A stretch of DNA of 64,000 nucleotides, from assembly GCF_009727055.1 (NCBI RefSeq), contig NC_052356.1:2744524-2808523 (forward strand), in the 5' to 3' direction. Numbering within the stretch: the first letter of the stretch is position 1; each line of letters starts with the position of its first letter. The translations under genes and the position numbers were made by a program. The notes beneath the pieces are model-generated. The model ran no database searches and was not told where the DNA came from. It was given only the letters and a program-made list of their open reading frames with translations. Source of the DNA: Benincasa hispida (lineage: Eukaryota; Streptophyta; Magnoliopsida; Cucurbitales; Cucurbitaceae). This document shows, piece after piece, positions 22,797-34,274 of the stretch.

Positions 22797-23760
22797 TTAA
22801 TCTTCCAATGTCCTCTCAGCCTAAACAAACAAATTACCAAAAAAAATTAATTAAAATCTTTGTAAATTTCAAGAAAATCATTGATATTCAAAAGAGAAAA
22901 TTAAAGGGTATAATAAAATTTACCTGAAGAATGTGATGGAAACAATCACGTAGAACATAATATTCCCAGGAGAGCTTCTTGTAAGCAGCATTGGAACTGG
23001 CAAAGTATACAAAGTAATTAACGATAATTAATAATCTGTTCATGTTGTTTAAATAATTAATTATGTTAATTAAACACACTTAATTACCCCTCAATGTTAT
23101 TGCTATTGCAATGTTGTTGCAGATCAGTACAAGCACTTGCTACTCGAGTTCCACCAACTCTGTTTTAAGTTCATAATTAGAAAGAATCTTTCAAATTATC
23201 CTCCAATTCACTTTTTCGAAACGAAATTGAAACAAGAATTTCAAGATCTCATAACATGAAATTGAAATTGAATTGTCGGCCTTACCTTGCGGCACCAGAT
23301 CTGATCATTTCCACGGTGTTAATCACGCTACGAAAATCCACATTCTCACTCGCCCTAAAATAATCAAAACGTACGATTCATAAGAGAAATTGAAAGAAAG
23401 TAGTGATACAGTACAAGATCTGAATTAAGGATTTGAATCATTACAGAGCTTTCTCAATAGTTTCGAGCTTAGGTTCGGCTTCACCGCAGAATCTAGCCAA
23501 GGAATCTTGATTCTCAGGGAGATTTCTCCGCTTATTGAAGTCTTCGTCAAGGAATCCCTATAAGAAACGACTGAGAACTCAAGAAAGGGAAAAGAAAAAA
23601 CGAATCCGGAACAGAGAGACGTGAAAAACAGAGGCTGAATTGGAAGAAGATGATCTACCTGTTCGCGCAAAGCGTCGATGAATTTCTCGATCATGAATCT
23701 ATGAGGATGAAGCATCCCCGCCGGTGGCCGAGAGGAAGAGGAAGACGCCGACGCCGACAT
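22797..23760 (-). CDS. Pseudo histidine-containing phosphotransfer protein (AHP family)
   Basis: Six exons, 23760-23659, 23557-23445, 23354-23286, 23159-23088, 22996-22924 and 22820-22797, have GT-AG borders and consistent phases, giving 150 residues, normal for the family. AHP proteins relay phosphate from cytokinin receptor kinases to response regulators. Family features seen: GFLDEDF (35-41), DFRSV (78-82), VGGTRVASAC (96-105) and EYYVLRD (130-136); a six-exon layout is usual for AHP genes. In the active-site helix the canonical H-Q-L-K-G-S reads E87-M-I-R-S-G, so the phospho-accepting His is Glu and the K-G-S cluster is also changed. The protein should not carry phosphate; by analogy with AHP6 it may inhibit the relay, but that is inference. 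The ATG at 23760 is used because further upstream the frame has only a TTG. It is intact, so not an evident pseudogene. Confidence 0.85.
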
Positions 23761-23860
23761 TGGGAGAAGTTTCTCTTTCGATCGATGAATTGTTCTTCGA
23801 AGCTTTTGGTTTCTGAAAATCACAACTCTTTGCTCTGAAGAAACTCGGTGGAGGGAACCT

Positions 23861-23870
23861 CTATTTATGG
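23861..23870 (-). promoter_or_regulatory. TATA-like box of the HPt-like gene
   Basis: CCATAAATAG on the minus strand, about 100 bp upstream of the ATG at 23760; close to the plant consensus TATAAATA. Confidence 0.45.
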
Positions 23871-23874
23871 CCAA

Positions 23875-25022
23875 AATTTTTTAAGTTTTGAAATTATATT
23901 TTAAATTCCAAAATAAAAAAATGTGGAAGTTAGAGGAAATTAAATCTGTTACATTTTTTTCTCAAAAAAAAAATATACATATCTGTTACATTATTGTTTA
24001 AGTCGTTATTACTAAACTTCAATTATCATTTCTTCTATTAAAAAAATTAAATGAGAATAAGAATAAATAAATAAATGTTAACAACTTTCTTATGTGACTG
24101 GATTTTTTTTTTTTTAATGAATAGTTAATAATACAGAGCTTGGAGCTTGTCACATTAAAAAAAGATTATTAATGTCTATCAAATGTTTTATGAAATTTAA
24201 CTAATTCATCATTTAAAATTAAACTAGAAGTGTTAATTTTGAATATTATTGAAATTGAGAATAAATAGACACCAACCAGTTTAACAAAAGTAAAAACTAG
24301 ATTTGGAAAAGATACAGAAAAATAAATCCTAACTTAAATTCCTAAATTTTAAAAGATTAAAAAGATCTTATAAAATTTTGTAGATAAGATCATCGGATTT
24401 GGAGTTTTAAATTATTCGTATCCTTATCGGTAAATTATTGTTTATTTATTAATCGAATGAAGTTGATGGGATTTTAAAATTTTAGATTTTTCTAATCACA
24501 ACTAATTATAGGTATTTGTTGTAAAGGGGTATTTCGGTCTTCTAATAATTTAAATTGTTTAATTAAAAATATAAGTTTGCTATTTTTAAAAACTCTTAGA
24601 CGTATTGCTATTTTTTAAAATTCACTTTTTGAATTTGCCATTTATCTTGTTACCCAAAATAAATATATTCTTCTTTTAAAAAAAAATACCATTTTGATTT
24701 AGATATTTGAGGTTCATTCAATTTTAGTCTATATACTTTCAAATTAAATTTTTAATTTTTGTCTCAATTTAGTCTCTCAAAATTAGGTAAATAATAATTA
24801 TAATTCCATGCTTAATAATATAATATGTGAATATATTTTCAAATTTTAGATTGAAAATGTTAATAACTAACAAGTTTTTGAAAAAAAATCAGCAATAAAC
24901 AAGTAATATTGACTAAATTTAAGATTTCTTAAAAGTGCATATTACATATCAATTACATTGAGTTAGCCTTTTATATTTTTTATATTGTACTTTTTAGTGA
25001 CCCCTTTATCATTATTATCTCC
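23875..25022. other. AT-rich intergenic DNA, no gene seen
   Basis: No coding region, RNA gene or clear terminal repeats were recognised; mostly A/T runs. Confidence 0.45.
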
Positions 25023-25030
25023 CTACTTAA

Positions 25031-25635
25031 TAGGAGTGTTCAAAAAATCCGATGATTTGACAACCCAATTCATGTGATTTGAGTTGGGTTATCAACTCAT
25101 TGGTTTGGTTGAGTTCAAATAAATGAAAATTATACGGGTTGGGTTGGTTCATGAGTTCACCTAATATAACCCGATCCAGCCTGCCCGAATTTATTATTAA
25201 CTTTTAAATATATTTTTGTATTACTTATAACACAATTATTTATACATATATTGATTTTAATTTTATTTAATTCTAATATTTTTTTTAATAATTTATTATT
25301 CAACCACTCTTAAAAGTAGTTTCTTTACACTTTATTAAGAAAATTTCCACTATATAAATTGAAATTGAGTTATTAATCTTAATTCAATATATGAAAATAA
25401 TTAAATTAGACTTTTGCATATTTACATTTTGCTACTTTTTATAACAAAATTATAAGTAAATGATTCGATTAACTTAACCAACCCAACCCAAATATTTTAT
25501 GAATGAGTTGGGTTTGATTTATTTTTTAATAAAAGTTATTTGGGTTGAAATAATTTACCATTCGAATAATTGGGTTAGGTCTAAAAAAATCTTTCGACCC
25601 AACTTTCAACTTAACCCAACTCATGAACACCCCTA
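25031..25635. mobile_element. hAT-type MITE, copy 1 (605 bp)
   Basis: Ends are TAGGAGTGTTCA and TGAACACCCCTA. The 8-bp flanks CTACTTAA (25023-25030) and CTATTTGA (25636-25643) match at six of eight positions, which fits an old hAT duplication. The interior has repeated GGGTTGGGTTGG/CCAACCCAACCC near both ends and no coding capacity. Confidence 0.75.
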
Positions 25636-25643
25636 CTATTTGA

Positions 25644-26732
25644 TACATGTATATTGAATTAATAACTTTTCTTATCGATTTGGTAAGAATTTTATTTCAA
25701 GTTTTACATTTGGTAATAATTTTATTTCAAGAAACTGTTTTTTTAATTGTTAAAATCATATTACTCAAGCTAAGAGTTTGTTTTTTTTATAATTGTGGGT
25801 TGTTTTTCGAAAACATACTAAAGTAAAATTTTATTTTCATTATTTATGTGTCTCTCCAAACTGCTTATGCCTTTTTTTTATGCTTGCTAACACTAATCTA
25901 ATCTTAATATGCTTTTTTACAAATCATGTATACATATTATATATTTTTCTATATTATGAAGACCAAAGAAATTACATGATCTAATCTTCACCATCACATT
26001 CATGTAAAATTATAAGTAAAAATAGAATAAAAATGTAAATAAAGTTCAAATGTTAACAACTAAAATAGGTAAAGAAATTGCAAAACTGGTGCATACAGAA
26101 GAAGAGAGGAGACGAAAAGTTAACCTACTTTAGAGTGAGAACAAGTTGGTGAGTTGTTGAATAAGAAATTTTGATCAAACACAAATCATCGTATCATTTT
26201 CTAAATTAATAATGAAACACAAATTATCAAAATTTTTGCTAATTACAAGTCTACATATATTCCATATTAAAATTGAATCCCTTATAATATCACATGCCTT
26301 TGATTGGATAAACTATTTTGTATTATTTGAGGCATAATATTTTAGTTGTGTTAGAGACCAAACCATATTCGTGTAAATGTACATAAACTCAAGTTCAACT
26401 TAACTTCAAAACCATGTTTCTCCAAAACCTCATGTGAACCGTTGTAATTTACGAGTACTAGTGTTGTACCACATCTAATGGGAATTTCTTAATCAAGGTT
26501 GTTCATTTTGTTTTATCTACTTTTGGATCTCATTTCATTTTAGCCGTTTATACTTTCAAATGTCTAAATTTAGTCTTTGTACTTTCAAAAAAGTATATAT
26601 AAATTAGTTCTTATCGTTAATTGAATTTATCTTTTCTTACCAAACGTGGTAAAATAATAACGATAACTTTCATTCAAGAATATACACAAATGTTTAAAAT
26701 GCTTCCAAATTCATTTTTGGTTTTTTAAATTA
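25644..26732. other. AT-rich intergenic DNA, no gene seen
   Basis: Nothing beyond low-complexity AT sequence and short chance ORFs. Confidence 0.45.
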
Positions 26733-26992
26733 AACTTATTTTCTCCACATTTCTTACAATAACTTTCATCTTTAAGTCTAATGGTTGAATTTTTAATCAA
26801 GTTCCAAAAACAAAAAACAACTTTTTGAAAGCTACTTTTCTTTAGTTCTCAAAATTTGACTTGGTTTTTTAAATCATTAGTGAAAAGTAGATAATAAATG
26901 AAGAAATTTGGAGATAGAAGTAGTGTCCTAAACTTAATTTTTAAAAATAAAAACAAAAAATAAAATGATTATCAAACGAGATCTAAACAACT
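26733..26992. repeat. MITE-like repeat, same family as 8440-8695
   Basis: TCCACATTTCTTACAATAAC through ATGATTATCAAACGAGATCT; the right end is the inverted family terminus. It shares long blocks with the copy in the root-cap-like intron, including AACTTTTTGAAAGCTA. Confidence 0.5.
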
Positions 26993-27304
26993 TCAATGGT
27001 TCACGAACACTTTCATTTTATGTATAATTTCATTTTAGTTTGATATATATGTATATTAGTGTTTTGATGTCAATTTTGTGTCATTAGTCAAAGAACACTT
27101 CCATTGAATTAATTTAGCAAACTGCATCTTTTTTTAATAGTAATGAAGTATAGTTAATATATAACTAGTTGATTCTATCATATTAAGACCGGTAATTAGT
27201 AAATATAATATTATATTGATATTATACCATTTGAATAATGTGAAAACTATGTGATATTTATGTCTCATTATCTTTCTTTTTATTAAGTGATATATAAATA
27301 GTGG

Positions 27305-29371
27305 TGTAACACCCCACAAATTATTTTTAGTAATAATGTAATTTTAGTAACTTTATTATTTGGAATTTCAGTAATTGTTATTAGTTGGAGGGCATTTTTG
27401 GAATTTTGGACTTCAGATAAAAGTGCGGGAATTTAATTGTTGGCGTGAAATTATTCAATTTGAAATTCAAATTGAAAATTAATGGCAGAAATTAATTTTC
27501 TTTTGAAACAGAAAGGAATTAAATTTAATTATATTTACTTCCTTTTTATTTTATTATTATTATTGTTGTTGTTGTTGTTGTTGTTGTTATTGTTATTGTT
27601 ATTGTTGTTGTTCTTGTTGTTGTTTTTTTTTTATAAAAAGTCAAACCCTACCCTCTTTTCTTCCTCACGTTCATGAGCCCGTCCGACGCCGCCCAAAGCC
27701 ATCGCGTCAATTTCTTCTTCATGACCTCCGTCCACCACTGCTCAAGCGTCGTTCGCTTTTTCCGTCACTGGATCTATCGATTTGGGTAAGATTTCTGCCG
27801 TTTGGGTTTGTTTTCGGTTGATTCTTGAATACTCATTTACTTGTGGCATCAATTGGTTGATACCCATTGTGTTTCAAGTTTGTGAAGGTATTGAGATGTT
27901 GTTTAGTGAAGTTGGAGTTTGTTTTAGCGAGTTTTGGTAAGTTTTATGCTTTGATTACCCTCTTGTGGATTAATTTTGGTTGTTGAGAAATTTTGATAAA
28001 GTCATTTGGAAGTGATTTTTTGATGAAGCTACATATGGATAATTTATTTGAGACATTGGTAGTGAAGTATGTATTTGATTCAAGATTTAATCATGTAAGC
28101 CTAATTTCAAATTATGATTAGGGGGTTGATTCAAAAATTTCATTCAAGATGAAGAAGAGTTTGGTTTGCTAATTATTTGGACTCAAAATTGGAGGTTTGG
28201 AAGGTGAATTCGAATTGGATCACACCCTAGGTAAGGTATCTGAAAATATTTTGTAATATTTGGGTGTTTGGAATTTTGCCTTAACTATTAATTTTAAAGT
28301 TTGGTTTATGTTTAGGCTTGATTAAGGATTCAAGAATTTCACAAAGATTCAATTGCTTTTTGGTTCGATCTAATATCAAGGTAAGTAATCTTACTACTGG
28401 AACTGCCACGGGCCAGGCATTAGATGTATGCTAGCATGTTAAATGAAGGTTATGGCAGAATGACAGCATAAAAGATTGATAGTATAACATGATTAAAGTA
28501 TGTTCTGTTACGAGATCCGAATTATTTATTTATGCACATAGACACTTGAATGCTAGTATGAGATGGTATGTGCTTCCATGGTTGTATTTGATCTGATGAT
28601 GTTGAGGTATACATGTATGTTGTAGAACCATGATGTTGAGGTATATATGTATATTGTAGAGCCATGATGTTGAGGTTTATATATATGTCATAGATTCGTA
28701 CGGTGATGATTATGATGTTGAGACTGTGTAAATGTCCTTACTGATTAGTTAGATGCTCATTAGAATTTGTGTTTCCTTCGGGATTCACCAGTTTGTGTCT
28801 CCTTCGGGATTCACCAGAGGTAGTGAGCATACTTAACTACAGTAGGATAGGACTCAGTCTTCTTCTTGTTTCATGTGCATATGTATCCCATGAGGACTAG
28901 AGTAGTTTATTTGTTTCACCAGAGGTGGGTATCTAGAGGACATAGATGCCCAGTCTGACCCTAGTATTGGGGTTACTTACTGAGTATTTTATACTCATTC
29001 TTTCTCATGTTGTTGTTTCAGGTAAGGGTAGAGATGCACTGGCGATTGACAAGCGGAATTTGTGATCGAACCACTGGGACTAATTTTTACGCTTCTGCAT
29101 CATGAGATTTAAAATTCTTTTTATGTTTCTCTTAACTATTAGTTTTGATGTTTAAAACTTACTTTTAAAAATTGTTTTTCAGACTTATTTATTGTCCTTT
29201 ATGATTTATGGGTACCCTATTATTGTTTTAGTATTTGAATTTAATGAAAGTCTTTTGAATTTACCTTATTTAATTAGCATTTATTTCGCCATAAACGAGT
29301 GTCGTTTTGAGTTCCATACATGCATGTATTTAGTAACGGCCTAACTTAAGTCCTAGGGTCAGGTCGTTACA
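27305..29371 (+). mobile_element. Gypsy-like solo LTR (2067 bp)
   Basis: Begins TGTAACACCCCAC and ends GGTCAGGTCGTTACA, giving inverted TGTAACRMCC/GGTCGTTACA ends typical of plant Ty3-gypsy LTRs. Flanks AGTGG (27300-27304) and AGTCG (29372-29376) match at four of five bases. No internal coding region, so solo. Inside are an ATT/GTT microsatellite, three units of about 40 bp containing GATGTTGAGGT (28600-28680), and a doubled TCCTTCGGGATTCACCAG (28772-28815). Confidence 0.75.
27550..27631 (+). repeat. ATT/GTT compound microsatellite
   Basis: Runs of (ATT)n followed by (GTT)n with interruptions. It creates a poly-leucine reading frame that is not a gene. Confidence 0.9.
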
Positions 29372-29399
29372 AGTCGGGTGTATATTGTTCAAAATATAA

Positions 29400-31360
29400 T
29401 AGTGTACGTGTGTATATATGTGTAGAATTAAGAGGAGAAGTGAAAGATAATGAAAGAAAATGAAAACACGATAGGTTGAAAGGAAAAAAGATTACCTCTA
29501 TATAAACTCTTTTGACCAGGGAATCGAACTCCTTCTCCTCTGTAGGATCGCCTCTAAAAGAGCTTTCTCACTATGTCTCTAGTAAAGTACCGACTTATGG
29601 AGTCTCTTTTCAAAGGGTAAGGGAAATGAGAGGGAGAGCAAGTTTTTTTTTTTCCAGAGAACCTTTCTCTATGTAAAATTGAGAGGGAATAATGGAGAAG
29701 TAAATTCTTCAGCAATTATGCAACTTCTTCGAAATGCCAGAGAGGTTGTATTGAAGAGAGAAAAAGAGATATTTAATTAAATGAATATTTGAATCATATT
29801 CAAATGTATAATTTTCTCATAGCCTATAATTTTAATATAAATTTCATTCATATTAACTTTAAAGCTATAGTTTTATTATTTGAATCGTATTCAAATTCAT
29901 TAAATCTCTCATATTATATAGTCTAGTTTTGGATTTTGTTCAAAATTGACTATATATTATAATTTTAATATATTGATATACATTATATTAATTAATTATT
30001 CTTTCAAAACTTTTGGTTCTTGTTACTCTGTTGTGAGCTAGCAATTGGACCTAATGGACCTACAAATTATAAGCTTCAATGATTTGAGATTAATTAATTA
30101 AACTCTTTAATTAAAATTAAATTAATTAACCACATTCATTAACTATGAGGCAAACCACTATAGACTCCTAGTTGCACTCTTATGCACGAGAGAACTTGTT
30201 GTGTCCATGGATATAAGCATTATATATAAGTTGATCCTTCACGAGTAATTTGTAATTACAACTGGGTCAAAATATCCATTTTACCCATGTAACTACCTAT
30301 GTGTCCTTAAGTACCATGGATCTTCTAGAACAATTTGTTTATGTCCAATCTAAACTAAATCCTTCGTAGGTTAATGTGAGAGTGAGGCATCATTGTTCAA
30401 ATCTCAGGGGTTAGCACTTAAGGAAACTACTCATCTACTTATCCTATACGGAAAGGAGTGAATTCCATATTGTAAAGTTATGTTTCCAGATCCCTACTTT
30501 GTCAAGTCCCTAAAATGGTAGGTTATTGAGTCGGCAACTTGGTCACTCTCACCTATGCAAATCAAACAACAAGTTCTCATAGGCAAGAGTCTATAACTCA
30601 GGTTTAAGATTGAGTTGCATATGACCATCCTGTGAAATATTAATCTCTTCAATTAATGGAGTTATAAAAAGAAATTAATTATTTCACCGTCCAATCTTAT
30701 ACAAAATCGTTGTATAAGATACCCTCACTCACTTGTCTCCCTAAGATACAAAGTGGGTCGTATCCAATCCTTAAAATGTCGACATCGACGAAAATAACGA
30801 GATCTTAATTTTACAAAAATTTCTATGGAAATATCAGTAAAATTTCGACTCTGATGGATATTTTTAGAAAAATTATAAAAACAAAAAATTTCAAAAAATG
30901 ATTTTAAATTTGTAAATAAATATTTTATGATTTCTAAACAAGTTAACATGTCTATTATTTATATTATTTTTACATTAGTGATATTAGGTTGCTTAATTAT
31001 TATGTTTCATGAATTTTTCTACGATATAATGGAATGCCGATTTACTCTTCATGTGGATATTGACCTCATGAAGACGTGCAAATATCGACATGTTATTGAA
31101 AATTTAGTACAATGATCGTATCCATAATGTTATCAGGATAAGATAAACCTTATTCATATACTATAATAGATCATTTAGGTTATTATTTGAACATAATCCA
31201 CTCTATGTTCAATCTTCATGAAAATAGCTTTGAATTTTAATTTATTGGATAGAGTTATGCAAATATAAAACACAAAATAAAATAATAAATTATTTTATTA
31301 ATAATTATTAAATAATTTATTTATTTACAAACCTCAAGTTTTGGACATAAAACTCAATCA
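29400..31360 (-). mobile_element. LTR, same family as the 54-61 kb LTRs, with a MITE insertion
   Basis: On the minus strand the unit starts TGATTGAGTTTTATGTCC at 31360 and follows the family order: GATCTAT/ATAACCTAAATGATC, CACTTTGTATC, GAATTCACTCC (reverse at 30450), and AGGATCAACTTATA. The 3' end near 29400 is eroded. It is interrupted by the 349-bp MULE-like insert at 30767-31115. Confidence 0.65.
30767..31115. mobile_element. MULE-type MITE with 9-bp target duplication
   Basis: A 349-bp insert flanked by perfect 9-bp direct repeats TCGTATCCA at 30758-30766 and 31116-31124. Near its ends it has inverted ATGTCGACAT and ATGTCGATAT motifs. 9-bp duplications are the mark of Mutator-like elements. 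The host LTR sequence is continuous once the insert is removed. A related fragment lies at about 61830-61930. Confidence 0.75.
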
Positions 31361-31589
31361 TGAGTTGTTTCAAAAAAAAAGGGAAAGGGAAAGGGAAAAA
31401 TCTCTCGAAAAATATATTTTGAAACAAATTTCTAAGTGGACTAATAAAACTGTGTTGAATCTTCTCTTTTCAATTAAAAAAAAATATGTTCCTCTTTCAA
31501 TTTTTTTTCTGTAGGTTTTTTTAATGAAAAAATATTTTAAAATTTTGTTCATTTGCTTTAGTTTTGTAATTCTTTTGCATGGTTGAAAA

Positions 31590-32192
31590 TAGGGTGTTCA
31601 AAAAACTTGATGACTTGAAAAATTCGGTCAATTCAACTTAATCAATGTTCTTTCGATTGGGTTATCAACTCATTTGGATTGAGTTAGGTTAGTTCAAACA
31701 AATGCAAAATTTATGAGTTGGATTGGTTCAGGGTTAACCTAAAATAACTCAAAACTAACCCGAACCAACATGAATTTATTATTAATCTTTAAGAAATATG
31801 TTTTTTTTTACTCTATACAATTATATATTCATATTTTATTTTCTTTCATGATTTTTTTTTATAATCTATTCTCTAACCACTCCTAAAAATAATTTTTTAG
31901 CACTATGGAAATAAAATTTTCATAATACAAATTATTATTGAATTGTTAATTTTGATACAATATATAAAAATAGTTAAATATAATTTTTACATATTAACAT
32001 TTTAGTTTATTTTTAAAACAAAAATTTTAATAAATGATCTGAGTAACTACTAATCAAACCTAAATGTTTCATGGTTGGAGTAGATTGGATTCATTATTTA
32101 ATAAGGATTACTTAGGTTGAAAAAACTTACCACTCGAATAATTAAACTAGATCTAAAAAATACTTCAACTCAATCCACAACGAACACTCCTA
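31590..32192. mobile_element. hAT-type MITE, copy 2 (603 bp)
   Basis: Same orientation as copy 1: TAGGGTGTTCAAAAAAC at the left and CGAACACTCCTA at the right. Flanks GTTGAAAA and ATTGAGAA match at six of eight bases. More diverged internally than copy 1. Confidence 0.65.
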
Positions 32193-33506
32193 ATTGAGAA
32201 GAATATTTATAGGTGTGCTGCGGTGACCCATTTTTAGTATTGAGGTGGAAGGGGGAAAAAAAAACTTATAAGAAACTCCAGTAAGAACTTTCCTTTTTTT
32301 TTTTAAATTTACCCATTCTTATTTGAAAAGTAAATAAATAAATAAAATTCTTACGAAAAATTCCCGTTAGAATTGGAAAACAAAAGATCAATAACTTTTT
32401 TCTTTTTCCAATTCCGGGAATTTCCCTCTTTTTTAAATAATTTACCATACAAAAATCTTTTAATTAACGTACTCGTAAAACAATATTTCTATTATTTTTC
32501 TCGTAAAGACTTGATCGATTTCTTAGAGAGAAAATACATAAAAATTTATGAAAAAATATTTTTTTAATCAAATTTAATTGTATTCTTTATTTTTCCCCAT
32601 AAGGTAATTGGTCAAATTCTTACAGAAAAAATACATAAAAGTACCAAAAAAATTGGTTTAAAAAAACCCCAATGTTTTAAAGAAAATTTTCAAACCCTAA
32701 AAAGTAAACCCCATTTCTTTCTAAGAAATTCTTGGTTGAAGTCAAATAATTATTAGTTTTCCATGTAGATTTCAACCAAGGTTCCTTCCATATGAAATCC
32801 ACCTAAAAATCGTCATTATTTTTTCTGTTCAAAAACATTTTTTTTTTGTAAAGTGACACCAAAATTTGTAAAGTGAATCCTTTTTTCTTTTTTGGCTAAA
32901 TATAGCAATTTCTCGACTTTATCCCAAATATTTGTTTAAAAAATGTAAAATCCAAATTCAAACTCATTCAATTCCAAATCAAATTCGAGTGAAATTGAAA
33001 ACTAAAAAGTACAACAAATAATGTAGAAAATTTTGAAATAAAATTTGTTATTATTGGAAAATTGAAGTATAACTCCAATCGTATATTAAACAATTACTCA
33101 ATACCCTGAGAGAGAAGAACTAATGAGTCAATTAAGGCCATCAAACAGGGAAAAATTACATTGCATTTCATTGTTTCCTACTTCATCTCACATCAATCTT
33201 CTAGTATAAATAATACAAAGAAAAGAGAAGCAGTTCTACATGTTTTTCAAAAAACGATAAAACTAGGAAAAAAAACAATAATTATAAACTAATCTACGGG
33301 TTGCGAGTGAATGATATGAACAATGAGTATAAAACCACGTATAACTTGTGCATGAAAATGACTCTGTTCTTTGGGTGAGAGATCTGAGAAGAGGGTAAAA
33401 CCCATCTATCATATGTCACAACACTTAAAATAACTCTTGCTGCAACATTCAAGTGTTTCAACCAGGCAAAATTCATAGCTGGGACGCTACACGTATCTGG
33501 AATAAA
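32193..33506. other. AT-rich DNA, possibly holding a distal 3' UTR exon of CYP71
   Basis: No protein gene is visible. Minus-strand sequence from 33507 downward follows a good TGCAG acceptor and could be the last, non-coding exon of the CYP71 transcript. The remainder is low-complexity AT sequence. Confidence 0.35.
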
Positions 33507-34274
33507 CCTGCAGGATAATGGATTTTCAGGTCCTTTCTATTCATCACAACGTGTGAAGATATATCGACAATCCAGAACAAAAATAAGTTTGTAAACACTA
33601 CTTTCACCATTGAGTTTCTTTGTTTTTTTTTATCTACTTTCATTCAAAGTTGTTCTTAAAAAACCTGTATTTGTTAACAAATAGACTAAGAAATCAAATA
33701 TTTCAAAGGCAAAACTAATAGTAAATAAATTTGGAGGAATCAAGCATTAACTTCAAAAATAGAAAACTAAAGCTTATTTGGATCGACTTTCTAAGCGCAA
33801 AAAAAAAAGTATTTTTAAGCACTCAAAAAGTCAATCCAAATAAGTCCTAAAAATGAAATCGATATCAAATAGACCTAAGTATTTCTACCTAGATAGCATC
33901 CAAGATTTTAATGAATGAATATGGAGTAGCTAACAATTATACATAATTGCTTGTGGTTGAAACTTAAAAAAGCCAAAAAGGTATATCATATATGGCTTGT
34001 CCGCCTTCTCTGTCAAAACAAAACTGACCATTAGCGTTAATTCTTTGGGATTAAAGAGCCACTAAAATTGAAACCGTTGAATGTTGCCAAACCATGGAAT
34101 TTTACAGAGGAATTCACTCTAGACATCAGGGACAGGTAAAAGAACACGAATATGTATGTGTATGTATATATATATATATTTATATATTTACCTGAATACA
34201 ACATCTGCAGGGGTGAAGAGTCCTGAGCATGAGCTTAACAACCATGTTGACAAGACAATCTCAAGAATGGAACC

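Noticed and set aside
23761..23874. N-terminal extension of the HPt-like protein
   Set aside because: The extended frame starts with TTG, overlaps the TATA-like box and adds no family sequence; the ATG at 23760 is preferred.
27482..27676. Leucine-run ORF
   Set aside because: Produced by the ATT/GTT microsatellite in a solo LTR.
29505..29545. tRNA T-loop-like GTTCGATTCCC on the minus strand
   Set aside because: No acceptor stem or D and anticodon arms could be built around it; it lies in a degraded LTR.
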